From Marinomonas profundimaris (GTDB taxonomy: Bacteria; Pseudomonadota; Gammaproteobacteria; Pseudomonadales; Marinomonadaceae): a stretch of 64,000 nt of DNA. Below the pieces are notes generated by a model that searched no databases, was not told where the DNA came from, and was given only the letters and a program-made list of their open reading frames with translations. Below are positions 26,042 through 35,061 of this stretch, piece after piece. Within the stretch, counting starts at the first letter, position 1. The number at the start of each line of letters is the position of its first letter. The translations under genes and the position numbers were made by a program. The stretch is from assembly GCF_000508165.1 (NCBI RefSeq), contig NZ_AYOZ01000006.1:47076-111075 (forward strand). Reading direction: 5' to 3'.

Positions 26042-27469
26042 ATGAACTCTTCATATTTGAATTTTAATGATAAACATATTCTCGTTGTAGGGGATGTGAT
26101 GCTGGATCGCTATTGGCATGGCGGCACTTCTCGTATTTCTCCAGAAGCGCCTGTTCAAGTAGTGAAAGTGTCTAATATAGAAGATCGTCCAGGTGGTGCT
26201 GCCAATGTGGCTTTGGGATTAGCAAAGCTAGGTGTGCCTGTGACGCTCATTGGCGTGGTCGGTGATGATGATAATGCCACTGCGTTAGAGCGTAGTCTTG
26301 AAGGTTCTGGTGTGGCTTGTCGTTTTGTTCGTTCTGAGTCGCTACCCACTATTACTAAGTTGCGCGTAATGAGTCGTCATCAACAGCTCATTCGCTTGGA
26401 TTTTGAAGAGCAAGAGTACAGCTTAACTCAAAATGAAGCGGTTGCTGACATGGTGAAGGAATCTCTTCCTCATTCAAATGCCGTTATATTTTCCGATTAT
26501 CGAAAAGGCTGCCTTGCTGATGTTCAGTCTTTAATAAAACTCTCGAACGAGGCGAATGTTCCTAGTTTCGTTGATCCTAAAGGCGATGACTTTTCTATTT
26601 ATCAAGGGGCGACACTGGTAAAGCCTAATTTCGTTGAGTTTGAGACTATTGTTGGTAAATGTGCTTCTGATACTGAAATCCAAACTAAAGGTGAGCAGCT
26701 TAGAGAAAAATTTGGTTGGGATGCTTTACTTGTTACTCGCGGTGAAGATGGTTTGGTTCTTTTCGAAAATCATAAGACACCTTTCGCATTAGCAACATCA
26801 GCCAAAGAAGTGTACGACGTCACTGGTGCTGGAGATACGGTTATCGCTGTGCTTACCGCTGTTTTTATTACCAGTAAGCGATTCACTGATGCAGTTGAAT
26901 ATGCAAATCAGGCGGCCGGTTTTGTGGTTGGAAAGCTAGGAACCGCTTCAATTACCGCTGATCAGTTGGCGGCCATTATGTATCAGCGTTCTCATTCTAC
27001 AAATTTTGGTGTGTTATCTCCTTCAGATTTATTGGAGCAAATTAAACTTGCTCAAGTGAATGGCGAAAAAGTCGTCTTTACTAATGGCTGTTTTGATATT
27101 CTTCATCCTGGTCATATTGCTTATATGAAACAGGCTAAAGGACTAGGAGATCGACTCATTGTAGCGGTGAATACAGATGCATCTGTAAAACGCCTCAAAG
27201 GGGATAAGCGCCCGATTAATAATCTTGTACATCGTATGGCTGTATTAGAGGGGGTCGGCGCAATTGATTGGGTGACGTGGTTTGATGAAGATACGCCAAA
27301 AGAAATAATAGAATGGTTATCACCAGATGTTTTGGTTAAAGGAGGTGATTACACCATTGATACTATTGTGGGAGCGGATCATGTGCTTGCTCATGGTGGC
27401 GAAGTGAAAGTGCTGTCTTTTGTCGATGGTTATTCGACAACTTCTATTATCGAAAAAGCGAATTTGTAA
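26042..27469 (+). CDS. hldE: Bifunctional heptose 7-phosphate kinase / heptose 1-phosphate adenylyltransferase
   Basis: 475 residues from the ATG at 26042 (E. coli HldE has 477). The open frame reaches 26000, but the shorter start lines up with HldE (ILVVGDVMLDRYWHG at residues ~12-26). The N-terminal ribokinase-type domain (~1-320) ends in the anion hole VTGAGDTV; the C-terminal cytidylyltransferase-like domain has FTNGCFDILHPGHIAYM. It makes ADP-D-glycero-D-manno-heptose precursors for the LPS inner core. It abuts msbA (next base after the stop), giving an hldE-msbA-waaA operon. Confidence 0.97.
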   Translation: MNSSYLNFNDKHILVVGDVMLDRYWHGGTSRISPEAPVQVVKVSNIEDRPGGAANVALGLAKLGVPVTLIGVVGDDDNATALERSLEGSGVACRFVRSESLPTITKLRVMSRHQQLIRLDFEEQEYSLTQNEAVADMVKESLPHSNAVIFSDYRKGCLADVQSLIKLSNEANVPSFVDPKGDDFSIYQGATLVKPNFVEFETIVGKCASDTEIQTKGEQLREKFGWDALLVTRGEDGLVLFENHKTPFALATSAKEVYDVTGAGDTVIAVLTAVFITSKRFTDAVEYANQAAGFVVGKLGTASITADQLAAIMYQRSHSTNFGVLSPSDLLEQIKLAQVNGEKVVFTNGCFDILHPGHIAYMKQAKGLGDRLIVAVNTDASVKRLKGDKRPINNLVHRMAVLEGVGAIDWVTWFDEDTPKEIIEWLSPDVLVKGGDYTIDTIVGADHVLAHGGEVKVLSFVDGYSTTSIIEKANL

Positions 27470-29260
27470 ATGTCAGATAAAGAAAGGTCAGAGATGGAAG
27501 TGGATACTAAAAAGATTCCCGTTTCAGGTATGAAAACATACTTGCGCTTACTCAGCTATGTTCGATCGTCGTGGGGGTATTTGATACTAAGCGTATTTGG
27601 CTATGTTCTTTATGCTGCAATGGAGCCCGCTTTAGCGGCATTGCTGAAGCATATGGTAGATGTGGTTTCTGAAGGAAAAATCACAGAAAGTCGTTTGCTT
27701 ATACCGGGTGCAATATTAGGAATATTTATAGTACGGGGGATAGGGACGTTTCTTGGTGGTTACTTTATGGCCCAAGTAGCAAATAGTGTTGTGTTTGATT
27801 TGCGCACTAACATGTTTAATAAATTAGTCCTTTTGCCATCTAGCTATTACCACTCCATTCCCACTGGGCGCTTATTGGCTAAGCTGACTTATGATACGGA
27901 GCAAGTCATTGGTTCCATTACTCAAGCTATACGAGTTGTATTACGAGAAGGCCTGACGGTTGTTGGCTTATTTGGGTATATGATCTACATGAACTGGCGT
28001 TTAACGTTACTTTTTTTACTGGTTGTCCCTCTTATTGGTTTGGTCGTGTCTTATGCGTCTAAACGTTTTCGTAAGTTAAGTACTCGAATTCAAAATGCGA
28101 TGGGCGGTGTGACCGATGTTGCGTCAGAAGCCATCAAAGGTCACGAGGTGGTCAAAATATTTGGTGGTAGCGAATATGAAATAGAGCGTTTTCGACAAGC
28201 GGCCAGTGAAAATAAACGTTCACAATTAAAAATGGAAAAAACGAAATCGTTAAACGTCCCAATTGTGCAGTTTATTCTTGCGTCTGCGATGGCTATTTTG
28301 ATTTGGTTTGCTTTAAGTCCATCGATCAGTTCAAACATGACTCCTGGCGATTTTATTGCTTTCATTACCGCAGCTGGCATGTTGGGAAAACCAATTCGAC
28401 AACTGACTGATGTGAACAGTGTATTGCAAAAAGGGATTGCCGCGTCTCATAGCATTTTCGAATTTCTTGATATGGAAGAAGAAGTTGATAAAGGTGCCGT
28501 TTCTGTTGATCGATTAAAAGGCGAGATCGAATGGCGTGCTATGTCATTTAAGTATCCCGGCGCAGATAAATCCGCTTTGAATAGCGTTAACTTGTCTTTG
28601 CCCGCTGGAAAAACACTGGCTTTGGTGGGACGGTCTGGTAGTGGCAAGTCAACCATGGCGAACTTGATTCCCCGATTTTATGATTTTGACGAAGGGGAGA
28701 TTAATATTGATGGTGTGTCGATCAATGACTATAAATTGACAGACTTACGCTCCAATATTGCTTTAGTAAACCAACAGGTTGTGCTTTTTAACGGCACGAT
28801 TCGTGACAACATTGCTTATGGTTATTTACGTGAGACCGATGATGCTGAGGTGGTCGAAGCCGCAAAAGCGGCAAACGCATGGGACTTTATTCAAGAGCTT
28901 GATCAGGGTTTAGATACCATGGTGGGTGAAAATGGTGTGCTTTTATCTGGTGGGCAGCGACAGCGTATCGCCATCGCGAGAGCCATTTTGAAAAATGCGC
29001 CGATTTTGATTTTGGATGAAGCAACCTCCGCGCTGGATACTGAGTCCGAAAGAGCCATTCAGCTTGCCTTAGATAGTTTGATGGAAAACCGAACCACCAT
29101 TGCCATCGCTCATAGATTATCAACGATTGAAAACGCCGACATCATTGCGGTTGTTGATCATGGAGAGATCATTGAGCAAGGTTCTCATAGCGAGTTGTTG
29201 GCGATGAATGGCGCGTATGCGCAGCTTCATAATCAACAGTTCAGTGAGATGCCGGTGTAA
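27470..29260 (+). CDS. msbA: Lipid A flippase, ABC transporter MsbA
   Basis: 596 residues (E. coli 582). Six-span transmembrane domain in the first ~330 residues, then an ABC domain with Walker A GRSGSGKST (~387-395), Q-loop VNQQVVLFNGTIRDNI, signature LSGGQRQRIAIARA (~493) and Walker B ILILDEATSALD. It flips core-lipid A across the inner membrane. The start follows the hldE stop immediately and the stop is 2 bases from the waaA start. Confidence 0.95.
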   Translation: MSDKERSEMEVDTKKIPVSGMKTYLRLLSYVRSSWGYLILSVFGYVLYAAMEPALAALLKHMVDVVSEGKITESRLLIPGAILGIFIVRGIGTFLGGYFMAQVANSVVFDLRTNMFNKLVLLPSSYYHSIPTGRLLAKLTYDTEQVIGSITQAIRVVLREGLTVVGLFGYMIYMNWRLTLLFLLVVPLIGLVVSYASKRFRKLSTRIQNAMGGVTDVASEAIKGHEVVKIFGGSEYEIERFRQAASENKRSQLKMEKTKSLNVPIVQFILASAMAILIWFALSPSISSNMTPGDFIAFITAAGMLGKPIRQLTDVNSVLQKGIAASHSIFEFLDMEEEVDKGAVSVDRLKGEIEWRAMSFKYPGADKSALNSVNLSLPAGKTLALVGRSGSGKSTMANLIPRFYDFDEGEINIDGVSINDYKLTDLRSNIALVNQQVVLFNGTIRDNIAYGYLRETDDAEVVEAAKAANAWDFIQELDQGLDTMVGENGVLLSGGQRQRIAIARAILKNAPILILDEATSALDTESERAIQLALDSLMENRTTIAIAHRLSTIENADIIAVVDHGEIIEQGSHSELLAMNGAYAQLHNQQFSEMPV

Positions 29261-29262
29261 TT

Positions 29263-30489
29263 ATGTGGTTGTACCGAACTCTGTTGGTCTTATTGTCCCC
29301 CGTGATTTTATTAAAAATCCGTCGATTCAGTAAAAGCTATAAACACTATCGTGCAAAAGAGGCGCTTGGTTTTTGGCCAAATGTCGAGGCGGATTTGTGG
29401 ATTCACTGTGCGTCTGTCGGTGAAGTGCTTGCGGTTCGGCCGTTGGTGCTACAGTGGCGAGAAAAATTTCCAACACGTCGCCTTTTGATGACGACTATGA
29501 CGCCAACAGGTGCGGAGCAAGTAGAGAAAGCTTTTCCTTTTGCAGAACACCGATATTTACCAATGGATTGGCGTTGCGGTGTCAAAAGGGCGTTAGGTAA
29601 GCTGACCTGTAAACACTTGCTGGTGGTTGAAACCGAGCTTTGGCCTAATCTATTGCAGTTGGCGAAGCGCCAAGGTTTACGAATCGATGTGGTTAATGCG
29701 CGCCTGAGTGCTCGTTCTTTTCAACGTTACCAAAAACTTTCCATTCTTTCTCGCCCATTGTTTCTGCTTCCTGATCGATTTCTAGCGCATGCGCAAGCGG
29801 ATGCCGAGCGATTCGAAGCGTTGGGTGCGAAAAAAGTGCTGGTCACCGGAAGTATTAAATTTGATCTTGCTGTGCCGCAAGAGGTTTTCCAAAACAATTG
29901 GCGCAAGCAGTTAGGTTCGCGTTTCGTCTGGGTGGGTGGCAGCACGCATCAAGGCGAAGATGAGATGCTATTGCGTACACATCAAACATTGTTGAAAAAA
30001 TACCCAGACGCCTTGTTGATTCTGGTGCCTCGTCATCCTGAACGATTTGACGCAGTGTGTGCTTTGGCAAAACAATCGTTCGATAGAGTGGCCTTGCGTA
30101 GCAACACCCCATTAGATGAGTGGTCAAGCTTTGATGTGGTGATTGGCGACTCGATGGGTGAAATGATGAATTATTATCAAGCGTCTGATGTTGCTTTTGT
30201 TGGTGGCAGTTTGATCAAACGTGGTGGCCACAATCCTATTGAGCCAGCCTTACTTGGTAAGGCTATTCTAGTCGGGCCTTATACGTTTAATTTTTTAGAC
30301 ATCACAGATCAGTTGCTGCAAGTGAATGGTGCGGTTCGGTGTCAGGATGAAGCTCAATTAGAAGACGTTGTCATGACGCTGGCTGGGCAATCCTCACAAC
30401 GTTATCGACTGGGGCAAACGGCATTGCGTTTTGCTGAGAAGAACCAAGGCGCGGTAACGCGAGTGCTCTCGGAAATAGACTTCCGTTGA
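29263..30489 (+). CDS. waaA: 3-deoxy-D-manno-octulosonic acid (Kdo) transferase
   Basis: 408 residues with one N-terminal membrane-anchor segment and a GT-B fold. Typical motifs are WIHCASVGEV (GSVGE loop), RLLMTTMTPTGAEQV, YLPMDW, ETELWPNLL, and the C-terminal GDSMGEMMNYYQASDVAFVGGS plus GGHNPIEPALLGKAI. It adds Kdo to lipid IVA at the cytoplasmic face of the inner membrane. It closes the hldE-msbA-waaA operon. Confidence 0.96.
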   Translation: MWLYRTLLVLLSPVILLKIRRFSKSYKHYRAKEALGFWPNVEADLWIHCASVGEVLAVRPLVLQWREKFPTRRLLMTTMTPTGAEQVEKAFPFAEHRYLPMDWRCGVKRALGKLTCKHLLVVETELWPNLLQLAKRQGLRIDVVNARLSARSFQRYQKLSILSRPLFLLPDRFLAHAQADAERFEALGAKKVLVTGSIKFDLAVPQEVFQNNWRKQLGSRFVWVGGSTHQGEDEMLLRTHQTLLKKYPDALLILVPRHPERFDAVCALAKQSFDRVALRSNTPLDEWSSFDVVIGDSMGEMMNYYQASDVAFVGGSLIKRGGHNPIEPALLGKAILVGPYTFNFLDITDQLLQVNGAVRCQDEAQLEDVVMTLAGQSSQRYRLGQTALRFAEKNQGAVTRVLSEIDFR

Positions 30490-30516
30490 GGGACTCTTTA
30501 CAATAAGCGCTCATTA

Positions 30517-30622
30517 TCTCATGGGGTGCTTTGGCCTTTTTTTAAAAGACTGGAGCTGAGAAGCGAATTGATCGCTAACCCACCGAACCTGATCCAGATT
30601 ATGCTGGCGTAGGAATCGAGAT
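30517..30622 (+). ncRNA. TPP (thi-box) riboswitch upstream of thiBPQ
   Basis: Core TPP aptamer segments appear in order: GGGGTGCT (30523-30530), GCTGAGA (30555-30561), CCGAACCTGAT (30582-30592) and ATGCTGGCGTAGGAA (30601-30615); TCTC at 30517 and GAGA near 30619 close the P1 helix. It should bind thiamine pyrophosphate and switch off the thiamine transport operon. About 80 bases lie between it and the ribosome site, enough for an expression platform. Confidence 0.95.
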
Positions 30623-30697
30623 AGCAAGTTTCATTACCACAAAACGGTAGCTTGAAACCGTACTTTAAGACAGTACCTTGCCATTTCCCCTGTACGC

Positions 30698-30719
30698 CGC
30701 TCACTTATTGTTAGGAGCG
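30698..30719 (+). promoter_or_regulatory. Hairpin masking the thiB ribosome-binding site
   Basis: CGCTC (30698-30702) pairs with GAGCG (30715-30719), burying AGGAG (30713-30717), the Shine-Dalgarno of thiB. This fits translational control by the TPP riboswitch upstream. Confidence 0.6.
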
Positions 30720-30724
30720 ACACC

Positions 30725-31765
30725 TTGAAAAAACCTTCGACTTTCACTCTATTTAAAGCCTCTCTATTTAAAGCCTCTCTATTTACCTTGAGTGCGAGCT
30801 TAATTATGACCTTGTCTCCTGTGGCAAGCGCGAAAGACACGCTAAATGTTTATACCTATGATGCGTTTGCTTCTGATTGGGGGCCGGGGCCAAAAATAAA
30901 AGAAAACTTTGAAAAAGAGTGCGACTGCGAGCTAAATTTTGTTGCCTTGGACTCTTCTGTTGGCATCTTGTCGCGCGCGCAATTAGAAGGTAAGTCATCT
31001 CAGGCTGATGTGCTTTTAGGACTTGACTTGAATCTAATGGAAGCAGCAAGAAAAAGTGGCTTGCTGGCTGAACATGACGTTAATACGTCAGCAGTAACGA
31101 TTGCCGGCGGCTGGAAAGATCGCACGTTTGTGCCATTCGATCAGGGTAACTTCGCGTTTATTTATAATGCGGACACGCTTAAAACACCGCCAACGTCTTT
31201 GAAAGACGTTATCGACAATCATAACTTACGAGTGATTTATCAAGACCCAAGAACCAGTACACCAGGTTTGGGGATGTTGTTGTGGGTGAAATCTGTGTAC
31301 GGTAATGACGCCGCAGACGCGTGGAGCCGATTGGCAAGCCATACAGTAACGGTCACAAAAAGCTGGTCAGACGCCTACGGTTTGTTCTTAAAAGGCGAAG
31401 CGGATGTGGTATTAAGTTACACCACCTCTCCGGCGTACCATATTGTGGCAGAAGGAGTGAATAAATATAAAGCGGCTCAAGCCAGTGAAGGTCTTTACCC
31501 TCAAATTGAAGTGGCAGCCATGATGAAAGATGCGCCTAATCCGGCATTGGCTAAACGCTTTATGCACTTTATTTTAGAACCTGGTTTTCAATCGACAGTC
31601 GCGACGGGCAATTGGATGTTACCGGTTATTCCATTGAAAGACGCATTGCCTGCGGCGTTTGATAGTGCATTACAACCGACTAAGGTGTTGACCTTACCAG
31701 CGGCGGATGTGGCTAAAAATCGCAAAGCTTGGGTGAACGAGTGGCTAGAGGCCACGACACGATAA
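30725..31765 (+). CDS. thiB: Thiamine ABC transporter, periplasmic binding protein
   Basis: 346 residues from a TTG start with AGGAG 7 bases before it. Signal peptide to about residue 36 (cleavage after VASA). The mature start LNVYTYDAFASDWGPGP is characteristic of ThiB/TbpA, as are FDQGNFAFIYN and DPRTSTPGLGMLLW. It captures thiamine and its phosphates in the periplasm for ThiPQ. The signal peptide carries a tandem LFKAS duplication encoded by a 15-bp repeat. First gene of thiBPQ, under the TPP riboswitch. Confidence 0.95.
   Translation: MKKPSTFTLFKASLFKASLFTLSASLIMTLSPVASAKDTLNVYTYDAFASDWGPGPKIKENFEKECDCELNFVALDSSVGILSRAQLEGKSSQADVLLGLDLNLMEAARKSGLLAEHDVNTSAVTIAGGWKDRTFVPFDQGNFAFIYNADTLKTPPTSLKDVIDNHNLRVIYQDPRTSTPGLGMLLWVKSVYGNDAADAWSRLASHTVTVTKSWSDAYGLFLKGEADVVLSYTTSPAYHIVAEGVNKYKAAQASEGLYPQIEVAAMMKDAPNPALAKRFMHFILEPGFQSTVATGNWMLPVIPLKDALPAAFDSALQPTKVLTLPAADVAKNRKAWVNEWLEATTR
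30751..30785 (+). repeat. 15-bp tandem repeat inside the thiB signal peptide
   Basis: The unit ATTTAAAGCCTCTCT occurs at 30751-30765 and 30766-30780 and restarts at 30781 (ATTTA). It encodes LFKAS twice in frame. Confidence 0.9.
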
Positions 31766-31770
31766 GTAGG

Positions 31771-33429
31771 GTGTATTTGTTTTTTTTTCGTACTGTAAAA
31801 AGCTTACTCCCAGCGCTGCTGGGTGTGGGCTTTTTCTTATTAATGGGAGCGGCCAGTTTGGCGGCTCTTTTGCGTTATAGCGACATCAGTGGTTGGGTCG
31901 ACTATTTCTACGAGCCGTATCTTTGGCGAGTGGTGCGCTTCTCATTATGGCAAGCGTTGCTAAGCAGTGTCATTAGCTTGTTGATTGCCATTCCTGTTGC
32001 CTCTTGCCTTATTCATCGCCAGTTCCGTGGTCGAGCTATTTTGTTACAGTTTTTTGCAGTGTCCATGGTGGTGCCCACCATTGTGGCGATTTTGGGCTTG
32101 GTCGTAGTGTATGGTCGTAGTGGCTGGTTGAGTCAAATTTTTGGCGTACAAATTCCTTTGTATGGTTTGGTCGGAATCTTATTGGCACATGTGTTTTTTA
32201 ATATGCCGTTGGCGGTGCGACTTCTATTGCAGGGTTATGGGCTGATTCCTTCTGGTCAATGGCGTCAAGCGTCCCAGTTGGGTTTTTCCCGTTGGACTGC
32301 CTTTCGTTTGATTGAATGGCATTATATGAAAAAGGTGCTGCCGGGCGCGTTTGTGCTGATTTTCATGTTGTGTTTTTCGAGCTTTGCGGTGGTGCTTAGT
32401 TTAGGGGGTGGGCCAAAATCCAGTACGTTGGAAGTGGCCATTTATCAGGCGCTTCGTTTTGACTTTGACCTTAACAAGGCGAGCTTTTTGTCTTTGTTGC
32501 AAGTGAGTATTTGTACGCTGTTTGCGGTGATTGTCTATCGTATTACGCCAGTGAACCGACAGGATGCGAGTTTGTTATCGATACAAAGCTATCCCGTTAG
32601 GGATTCTATTTGGTCGAGAGCCGCGGACGGGGCTGCGTTGCTGAGTGTGTTTATTTTGATTGTGCCGCCTTTCTTGGCTATTTTTGATCCGATTTTTTCC
32701 GCCACGTTCTTAACGACGTTATTGTCATCGGGTCTTTGGTTGGCGGTCTTTACTTCGTTGAAAATTGCCTTTCCTGCCGCCGTGATCAGTTTGTTGCTAG
32801 GTGTCTGTTTTGGCGTGCTTGCGCGTTTTTGTATGGCGCGACAATATTTGTCTTTTTTGCCCAATAAGCTTGAGCATCTCGGAAATATGATTTTACTGGT
32901 GCCGGGGTTGGTTATCGCGACAGGGTTGTTTTTATGGTTGCGTGACCTAGGTTGGGGCTTTCAATCCAGCTATTGGATTGTGGTGTGGGTAAATGCCGTG
33001 ATGGCGCTTCCTTTTGTGCTACGCGCTCTGATGCCTATTTTATATCAACAAGAGCGACGTTATCGTAATTTGTATGTCAGTTTGGGGGTTCGATCTTGGT
33101 CGCGGTGGCGTTTAGAATGGCCTTTGATCCGTGCCAGTGTCGCGCAAGCCTTTGGATATGCGCTTTTGCTTTCGCTTGGTGATATGGGGGTGATTGCGTT
33201 GTTTGGCAGTCAGGGATTGGTGTCTTTGCCTTTATATCTTTTTCAATTGATTGGCTCGTATCGTTTAGAAGAAGGGGCGAGTGTGGCTGTGGTGCTGATT
33301 TCCCTTTGTTTGATTTTGTTTTATGGCGCTTCTCGTTTCATTGGTGGAAAGGCGGTTGGTGGGAAATTGATTGGCGGAAAAATAGTGACTAGAAAAATGG
33401 CAGGAGGCAAGCCGCGTGCTAAACATTAA
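31771..33429 (+). CDS. thiP: Thiamine ABC transporter, fused permease
   Basis: About 552 residues, a fused double permease with roughly twelve membrane spans. Each half has an EAA-like loop (GLIPSGQWRQASQLGFSRWTAF; and SLGVRSWSRWRLEWPLIRAS). The start is uncertain: TTG at 31729 and GTG at 31741 would overlap thiB, while the GTG at 31771 follows the thiB stop by 5 bases and places the first span near the N-terminus; I use the latter. The C-terminus is a repetitive Gly-Lys tail (four GGK copies). It is overlapped by thiQ by 14 bases. Confidence 0.92.
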   Translation: MYLFFFRTVKSLLPALLGVGFFLLMGAASLAALLRYSDISGWVDYFYEPYLWRVVRFSLWQALLSSVISLLIAIPVASCLIHRQFRGRAILLQFFAVSMVVPTIVAILGLVVVYGRSGWLSQIFGVQIPLYGLVGILLAHVFFNMPLAVRLLLQGYGLIPSGQWRQASQLGFSRWTAFRLIEWHYMKKVLPGAFVLIFMLCFSSFAVVLSLGGGPKSSTLEVAIYQALRFDFDLNKASFLSLLQVSICTLFAVIVYRITPVNRQDASLLSIQSYPVRDSIWSRAADGAALLSVFILIVPPFLAIFDPIFSATFLTTLLSSGLWLAVFTSLKIAFPAAVISLLLGVCFGVLARFCMARQYLSFLPNKLEHLGNMILLVPGLVIATGLFLWLRDLGWGFQSSYWIVVWVNAVMALPFVLRALMPILYQQERRYRNLYVSLGVRSWSRWRLEWPLIRASVAQAFGYALLLSLGDMGVIALFGSQGLVSLPLYLFQLIGSYRLEEGASVAVVLISLCLILFYGASRFIGGKAVGGKLIGGKIVTRKMAGGKPRAKH

Positions 33430-34120
33430 TCTTCAATACAATTGGGAAGCCTTTTATGCCGATTATCAGGTAAGTATCTCACCTGGAATGACAACCTTAC
33501 TTGGGGGAAGCGGTGAGGGTAAAAGTACTTTATTGCATCTCTTGGGTGGTTTTTTAGAAGGGCGAGGTGAGCTGTTTTTTAATGATGGTTCGCTGCTCGC
33601 TTTGCCTGCTTATGAGCGACCGATTTCAACCTTGTTTCAGAGTGATAACCTCTTTCCTCAGTTGACGGTTTGGCAAAATGTCGCGATTGGTTTGTCTCCT
33701 TCGTTGTCTTTAAGTGTTGAGCAACGAGAAAAAGTTGATTGGGCATTAGAAAAAACGCAGCTTGGTGATAAAAAAACGCGTTTTCCACAGGCTTTGTCTG
33801 GTGGTCAGGCTCAGCGAGTGGCGATTGCTCGAGCGCTGGTGCGTAAAAAACCGATTTTGTTATTGGATGAACCGTTTAGTGCATTGGATCCCGCTTTACG
33901 GGAGGAAATGTTGTATTTGGTTAATGACGTTACTCAAGAGTTTGGTTTGACGACTTTGTTGGTATCCCATTTGCCTCATGAAGCGAGCCTTGTTGGTGGG
34001 CGTGTCATCTTGGTGGAAGGTGGGCGAGTGGTGGCACATGAGCCAGCTTCTGTTTTGGCGCAAGAGAAGCCCCATCCGCTGTTTTCGAATTATCTTGGTA
34101 TGTCGAGTCGAAGTGTCTAA
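33416..34120 (+). CDS. thiQ: Thiamine ABC transporter, ATP-binding protein
   Basis: 234 residues, GTG start inside the 3' end of thiP. ABC motifs: Walker A GGSGEGKST (the usual GPSGAGKST), Q-loop STLFQSDNLFPQLTVWQNV, signature LSGGQAQRVAIARAL, and Walker B ILLLDEPFSALDP. ThiQ is the ATPase partner of ThiB and ThiP. The order thiB-thiP-thiQ is as in E. coli. No clear terminator follows. Confidence 0.95.
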   Translation: MLNINLQYNWEAFYADYQVSISPGMTTLLGGSGEGKSTLLHLLGGFLEGRGELFFNDGSLLALPAYERPISTLFQSDNLFPQLTVWQNVAIGLSPSLSLSVEQREKVDWALEKTQLGDKKTRFPQALSGGQAQRVAIARALVRKKPILLLDEPFSALDPALREEMLYLVNDVTQEFGLTTLLVSHLPHEASLVGGRVILVEGGRVVAHEPASVLAQEKPHPLFSNYLGMSSRSV

Positions 34121-34194
34121 GGGCTCGACATCGGCGTTTTATTAGGTTAAATATCAGCATCAATATGGACAGTTAAGGCCAGAAAAAATTCGAT

Positions 34195-35061
34195 ATGATG
34201 GATGATAAGGTACTGATAAAGAAAGGCATTGTGATGACGATTGCTTATGCATTCGTTATGTCGGTTACCGCATTGGCGGCGAAACAAGCTCAGACCATGA
34301 TTGCGGTGTCGACGTTGGTTTTCTGGCAAAGTCTATTTTGCGTTTTGGTCTTGTTACCGCAAATGCGCGGCCGTTGGCAAAAACGGCCTTTTTCAGTTTG
34401 GAAAATTCATTTTTTACGCAGTTTTGGTGGTTTTGTTGGCTTTTTGTTTTATTACTGGGCGCTGAATCACATTCCTTTAGTGGAAGCGTCTTTGTTGCGT
34501 ACTTGCGCGCCGCTTTGTGTGCCTTTTGTTGTTCTAGTATTGCATGGCATTCGGATTCCGAGAGCGCGCTGGCTGCCTTTGGTTGTTGGCTTTATTGGTG
34601 TCGCTTTCATTATTCAGCCAACGCCAAGTCATTTGAATCCTTGGCATTTGGTCGGTTTTGTATCCGCTATCGGCTTGGCGCTTTCTATGGTGACGACGCG
34701 AATGTTGTCTCATCAGGTGTCGGGGCAAGAGACCTTATTCGTGTATTTTTTGGTGTCGACCCTGTTGTCGCTTCCTCTGGTGTTCATCCAAGGGGATTCC
34801 TTATTGTTGCCGACTGAGGTTTGGCCGCTTGTTGCTGTGGTGTCGATTACGCTTTACGTTGGTATGTATCTTTATAACAAGGCGTATACCTACGCGCCGG
34901 CGAGTATTGTGTCGCCAGTCAGTTATGTAGGGGTTGTATTCAGTGGTTTCTGGGGGCTGGTGGTTTGGGGTCATGTGCCAGATATTTTCGCCATCCTAGG
35001 GATGTTGTTTATCTTTTCAAGCATCTTGATCAGCACTCGAATGGCGAAAAAACTCGGCTAA
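34195..35061 (+). CDS. EamA/DMT-superfamily transporter
   Basis: 288 residues, ten predicted spans, two EamA halves. Conserved pieces are RSFGGFVGFLFYYWALNHIPLVEASLLRTCAPLCVPFV and YAPASIVSPVSYVGVVFSGFWGLVVWGHVPD. Drug/metabolite transporters of this group export amino acids, nucleosides or other small molecules. It is 74 bases after thiQ on the same strand and convergent with the next transporter (4-base overlap of the 3' ends). Substrate unknown. Confidence 0.87.
   Translation: MMDDKVLIKKGIVMTIAYAFVMSVTALAAKQAQTMIAVSTLVFWQSLFCVLVLLPQMRGRWQKRPFSVWKIHFLRSFGGFVGFLFYYWALNHIPLVEASLLRTCAPLCVPFVVLVLHGIRIPRARWLPLVVGFIGVAFIIQPTPSHLNPWHLVGFVSAIGLALSMVTTRMLSHQVSGQETLFVYFLVSTLLSLPLVFIQGDSLLLPTEVWPLVAVVSITLYVGMYLYNKAYTYAPASIVSPVSYVGVVFSGFWGLVVWGHVPDIFAILGMLFIFSSILISTRMAKKLG

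Noticed and set aside
34338..34817. 159-residue plus-strand ORF in the first DMT transporter
   Set aside because: Shadow frame; the EamA frame has clear family motifs.
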